Below are positions 59,773-61,855 of a DNA stretch of 61,855 nt, one piece after another (within the stretch, counting starts at the first letter, position 1; each line of letters starts with the position of its first letter). This DNA is from JBMOKU01 sp049324315 (GTDB lineage Bacteria > Bacillota > Clostridia > Peptostreptococcales > Thermotaleaceae): positions 1 through 61,855 of the forward strand of contig JBMOKU010000048.1 of the NCBI GenBank assembly GCA_049324315.1, read 5' to 3'. Both the position numbers and the translations under genes were made by a program. Below the pieces are notes generated by a model, which worked only from the letters and a program-made list of their open reading frames with translations, did no database searches and was not told the DNA's origin.

Positions 59773-60816
59773 ATGATAGAATTTGTTCAACCCCTTATTT
59801 GGAAGGATGAAGCCCTTTATGTACTCAATCAGCTTAAGCTGCCTGAGATAACGGAATATAACCCTAAAAGAACCCTGGAAGAAGTATTCTATGCCATCAA
59901 GGATATGGAATTAAGGGGTGCGCCATTAATCGGTATCGCAGCTGCCTATGGTCTATATATCGGTATTCGCGATGTATCTGAAGAAAACCATGAAACGTTC
60001 ATGCAAAGGATGCTTGAAAGTGCAGATTATCTTGGGAAATCAAGACCCACAGCGGTCAATCTCTTTTGGGCTTTGGATCGAATGATTAAAAAAACAGAAA
60101 CCCTTGGCGATAAACCCCTTGAAGAAAAGAAACATTTGCTTTTGGAAGAAGCTATCAACATACATAAAGAAGACGAGGCCATGAATCAGGCCATTGGTGA
60201 AAACTTCATGCCTCTTTTAAGAAATGACATGACCATACTGACCCATTGTAATGCTGGAAGTTTAGCTACCTCAAAGTATGGTACGGCTACTTCACCCATG
60301 TACATTGCAAAGGAAAAGGGCTGGAAAATGAAAGTATATGCAGATGAAACGAGACCTTATCTTCAGGGTGCCCGGTTAACTGCCTATGAGTTGTTTCATG
60401 CAGGCATCGATGTTACTTTAATTTGTGATAATATGGCCGGCTTTTTAATGGCCCAGGGAAAAATTGATGCCGTCATTACGGGAGCTGACCGTGTGGCTGC
60501 CAATGGAGATACAGCTAATAAAATCGGAACCATGTCCCTAGCCGTATTGGCAAAGCACTTTAACATCCCGTTTTACGTAGCCGTTCCTACCCCTTCCATT
60601 GATTTAACGACCGTATGTGGAAAAGACATCCCCATTGAAGAAAGAAGTCATGTAGAAGTTACCAGTTGGTTTGGAAAGCAAATTGCACCTGAGGGTATTC
60701 AGGTTTATAATCCGGCCTTTGATGTAACACCTCATGAATTGATCACCGCCTTTGTTACAGAAAAGGGAATTGTCCTTCCACCCTATGAAGAAAATCTAAA
60801 AAGACTCTTTAAATAA
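59773..60816 (+). CDS. mtnA: methylthioribose-1-phosphate isomerase
   Basis: 347 aa. It converts the aldose-1-phosphate to the ketose. The eIF2B-like motifs RGAPLIGIAAAYG, the catalytic Cys in LTHCNAGSLATSKYGT and Asp in ITGADRVAANGDTANKIG are present. ATG follows AGGAGG, 11 bases after mtnK. With mtnK and the aldolase it recycles MTA or 5'-deoxyadenosine sugars without the oxygen-dependent mtnBCD steps. Confidence 0.96.
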   Translation: MIEFVQPLIWKDEALYVLNQLKLPEITEYNPKRTLEEVFYAIKDMELRGAPLIGIAAAYGLYIGIRDVSEENHETFMQRMLESADYLGKSRPTAVNLFWALDRMIKKTETLGDKPLEEKKHLLLEEAINIHKEDEAMNQAIGENFMPLLRNDMTILTHCNAGSLATSKYGTATSPMYIAKEKGWKMKVYADETRPYLQGARLTAYELFHAGIDVTLICDNMAGFLMAQGKIDAVITGADRVAANGDTANKIGTMSLAVLAKHFNIPFYVAVPTPSIDLTTVCGKDIPIEERSHVEVTSWFGKQIAPEGIQVYNPAFDVTPHELITAFVTEKGIVLPPYEENLKRLFK

Positions 60817-60845
60817 CAACAGCAGCCTAAATGGCTGCTGTTGCT
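60815..60845 (+). terminator. hairpin after mtnA
   Basis: AACAACAGCAGCC-taaat-GGCTGCTGTTG, followed by only a weak T-run (CTATTTA). Confidence 0.65.
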
Positions 60846-60917
60846 ATTTAAGGAACGTTTAATACTGAACTGCAAACTATTCATTATTATCCACTAGTTG
60901 CTAATAAAGTTACCGTA

Positions 60918-61112
60918 CTAAGAAATGATATTCCTCTCTGTGTTGTCAATTAACAGGTAATAAAGCGGATTGTATTGATGTTCTGAAACAGTGTTGTAAG
61001 TCATCCCACTATATAGAGAATTATACATTTGTAAGCTGTATACTTGTTTACCACTTTTATTGACAGTTCTTACATACCAGTTTTTCATAAATCCAGCATG
61101 CAAGTAGTTCAT
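60918..61112 (-). CDS. possible small unknown protein
   Basis: 64 codons starting ATG 61112, 21 bases after the RTX gene. No good ribosome binding site precedes it. The product is tyrosine- and asparagine-rich (LYYLLIDN). It may be a real small gene of the RTX locus or chance. I have no family for it. Confidence 0.25.
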   Translation of the reverse strand: MNYLHAGFMKNWYVRTVNKSGKQVYSLQMYNSLYSGMTYNTVSEHQYNPLYYLLIDNTERNIIS

Positions 61113-61133
61113 TGTATGACTAGCTTACATTAT

Positions 61134-61855
61134 TTAATTTGGTCCTTGAGGCCCTTGACTTATCCAAAACTGTGAGAGTAAGCTCTGAACATCCTCAGTT
61201 CTTTCTTGTCTAGCTACTTCCCAAGATACTCCATTCTGCTGAGCAAAAGAAGCCATAGATTGAATAAGCTGCTCTACCTGTGTGTTTAACAGTACACTTC
61301 CATCGGCCGAGATTAGTTCCTCAATTTGATATTCAGAGCCGGAATACCATGAATTGATGGTCAATATATCAGTGGTTGCTCCAAAAGATATAGTCAGGCT
61401 ATTACCATCCCTTTCAAACATTAAATCAATATAACTTTGATCTAAATAAACAGCGTCTTTGTTATCAGGTGTGGCATCATAGTCATAAATGATGTCTTGC
61501 CCATCTCCCATGTAGAACGAATATCCGTCATTCCCTATTCCACCGCTTAGATAGTCATTTCCTGATCCGCCTTCTAAATAGTCATCTCCGGCTCCCCCTT
61601 CTAATACATCATCTCCATCATCACCATATAGTTCATCATCATCTATTCCTCCATATAGCCTGTCATTCCCTAATCCGCCTTCTAGGTAATTATAACCCGC
61701 TCCTCCACCATCTAATATATCATGTCCATCATCACCATATAGACTATCATCCCCTATTCCACCATAGAGACTATCATCCCCTGCTCCGCCTTCTAGGTAG
61801 TTATAGCCTGCTCCTCCTTCTAATATATCATTATCATCACCACCATATAGCTCAT
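61134..61855 (-). CDS. RTX calcium-binding repeat protein, C-terminal part
   Basis: At least 240 aa; the 5' end is beyond the window. About nine GG-x-G-x-D-x-L nonapeptide units (for example EGGAGDDYLEGG, YGGIGDDSLYGD) run from the edge to about 61515. A haemolysin-type calcium-binding-related domain follows (SFYMGDGQDIIYD to the end, with ITINSWY-like LTINSWYSGSEYQIEE). Such proteins are exported and fold on calcium outside the cell. The family is common in Proteobacteria with type I secretion and rarer in Clostridia. It stops at 61134 after SQGPQGPN. Confidence 0.85.
   Translation of the reverse strand, partial: ELYGGDDNDILEGGAGYNYLEGGAGDDSLYGGIGDDSLYGDDGHDILDGGGAGYNYLEGGLGNDRLYGGIDDDELYGDDGDDVLEGGAGDDYLEGGSGNDYLSGGIGNDGYSFYMGDGQDIIYDYDATPDNKDAVYLDQSYIDLMFERDGNSLTISFGATTDILTINSWYSGSEYQIEELISADGSVLLNTQVEQLIQSMASFAQQNGVSWEVARQERTEDVQSLLSQFWISQGPQGPN

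Overview
The window reads as chromosome of an anaerobic, endospore-forming member of the Clostridia. The signs are AT-rich intergenic DNA, strong AGGAGG ribosome binding sites with frequent GTG/TTG starts, an H-type small acid-soluble spore protein, a UGA-encoded selenoprotein, Fe-S and B12 enzymes, a uronate TRAP transporter and Gram-positive-type PyrR and c-di-AMP RNA switches. An Alkaliphilus/Natronincola/Geosporobacter-like organism would fit, but the genus is a guess. No tRNA or CRISPR array was seen.

Layout. 1-320: the first 20 bases of a 16S rRNA gene on the minus strand, with three stacked promoters. 472-1541: a YetF-type membrane protein and its partner. 1544-7277: pyrimidine biosynthesis as two divergent units, pyrC-F-K-D (minus) and pyrB-I (plus), each with a PyrR-type attenuator; pyrE and pyrR are not here. 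7366-8565: two tandem c-di-AMP (ydaO-type) riboswitches ahead of a GNAT acetyltransferase. 8780-11814: a three-gene ATP-dependent activase / 2-hydroxyacyl-CoA dehydratase-like set. 12031-14075: the TIGR03915/TIGR03916 radical-SAM DNA-repair-like pair. 14389-15586: glutaredoxin, NapH-like Fe-S membrane protein and a HesB-like selenoprotein. 16663-20266: a two-gene operon for an opine-dehydrogenase-family enzyme and a B12-binding mutase-like protein, with a sigma-54-type promoter and a third c-di-AMP riboswitch upstream. 20283-23894: FAD dehydrogenase, spore protein, larB-larE.

24017-41675 is a uronate island: TRAP transporter dctPQM under a YesM/YesN-type two-component system, then uxaC, uxaA, uxaB, a LacI regulator with identical 17-bp operators at both ends of its region, a cupin, a large chemoreceptor, a VOC protein, kdgK, kdgA and a FadR-type regulator. 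Together these take galacturonate/glucuronate via altronate (UxaC, UxaB, UxaA) to KDG, then KDPG (KdgK) and pyruvate plus glyceraldehyde 3-phosphate (KdgA).

41734-51482 is accessory: a secreted amidase-like protein, a cytoplasmic chemoreceptor with a Rossmann domain, membrane and secreted orphans, an internally deleted IS1182-type element, a secreted unknown, a subtilase, and an RRNPP-like HTH-TPR regulator followed at once by a 46-codon exported-peptide gene that looks like its signal peptide. 51721-57557 is a ribose operon (rbsR-K-D-A-C-B) with RbsR boxes. 57888-60816 is a 5-deoxyribose/methylthioribose salvage operon (aldolase, mtnK, mtnA). The window ends inside an RTX-repeat protein on the minus strand.

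The candidates most likely to be undescribed are the opine-dehydrogenase/B12 operon, the HTH-TPR/peptide/protease locus, the tandem c-di-AMP leader and the Rossmann-chemoreceptor fusion.
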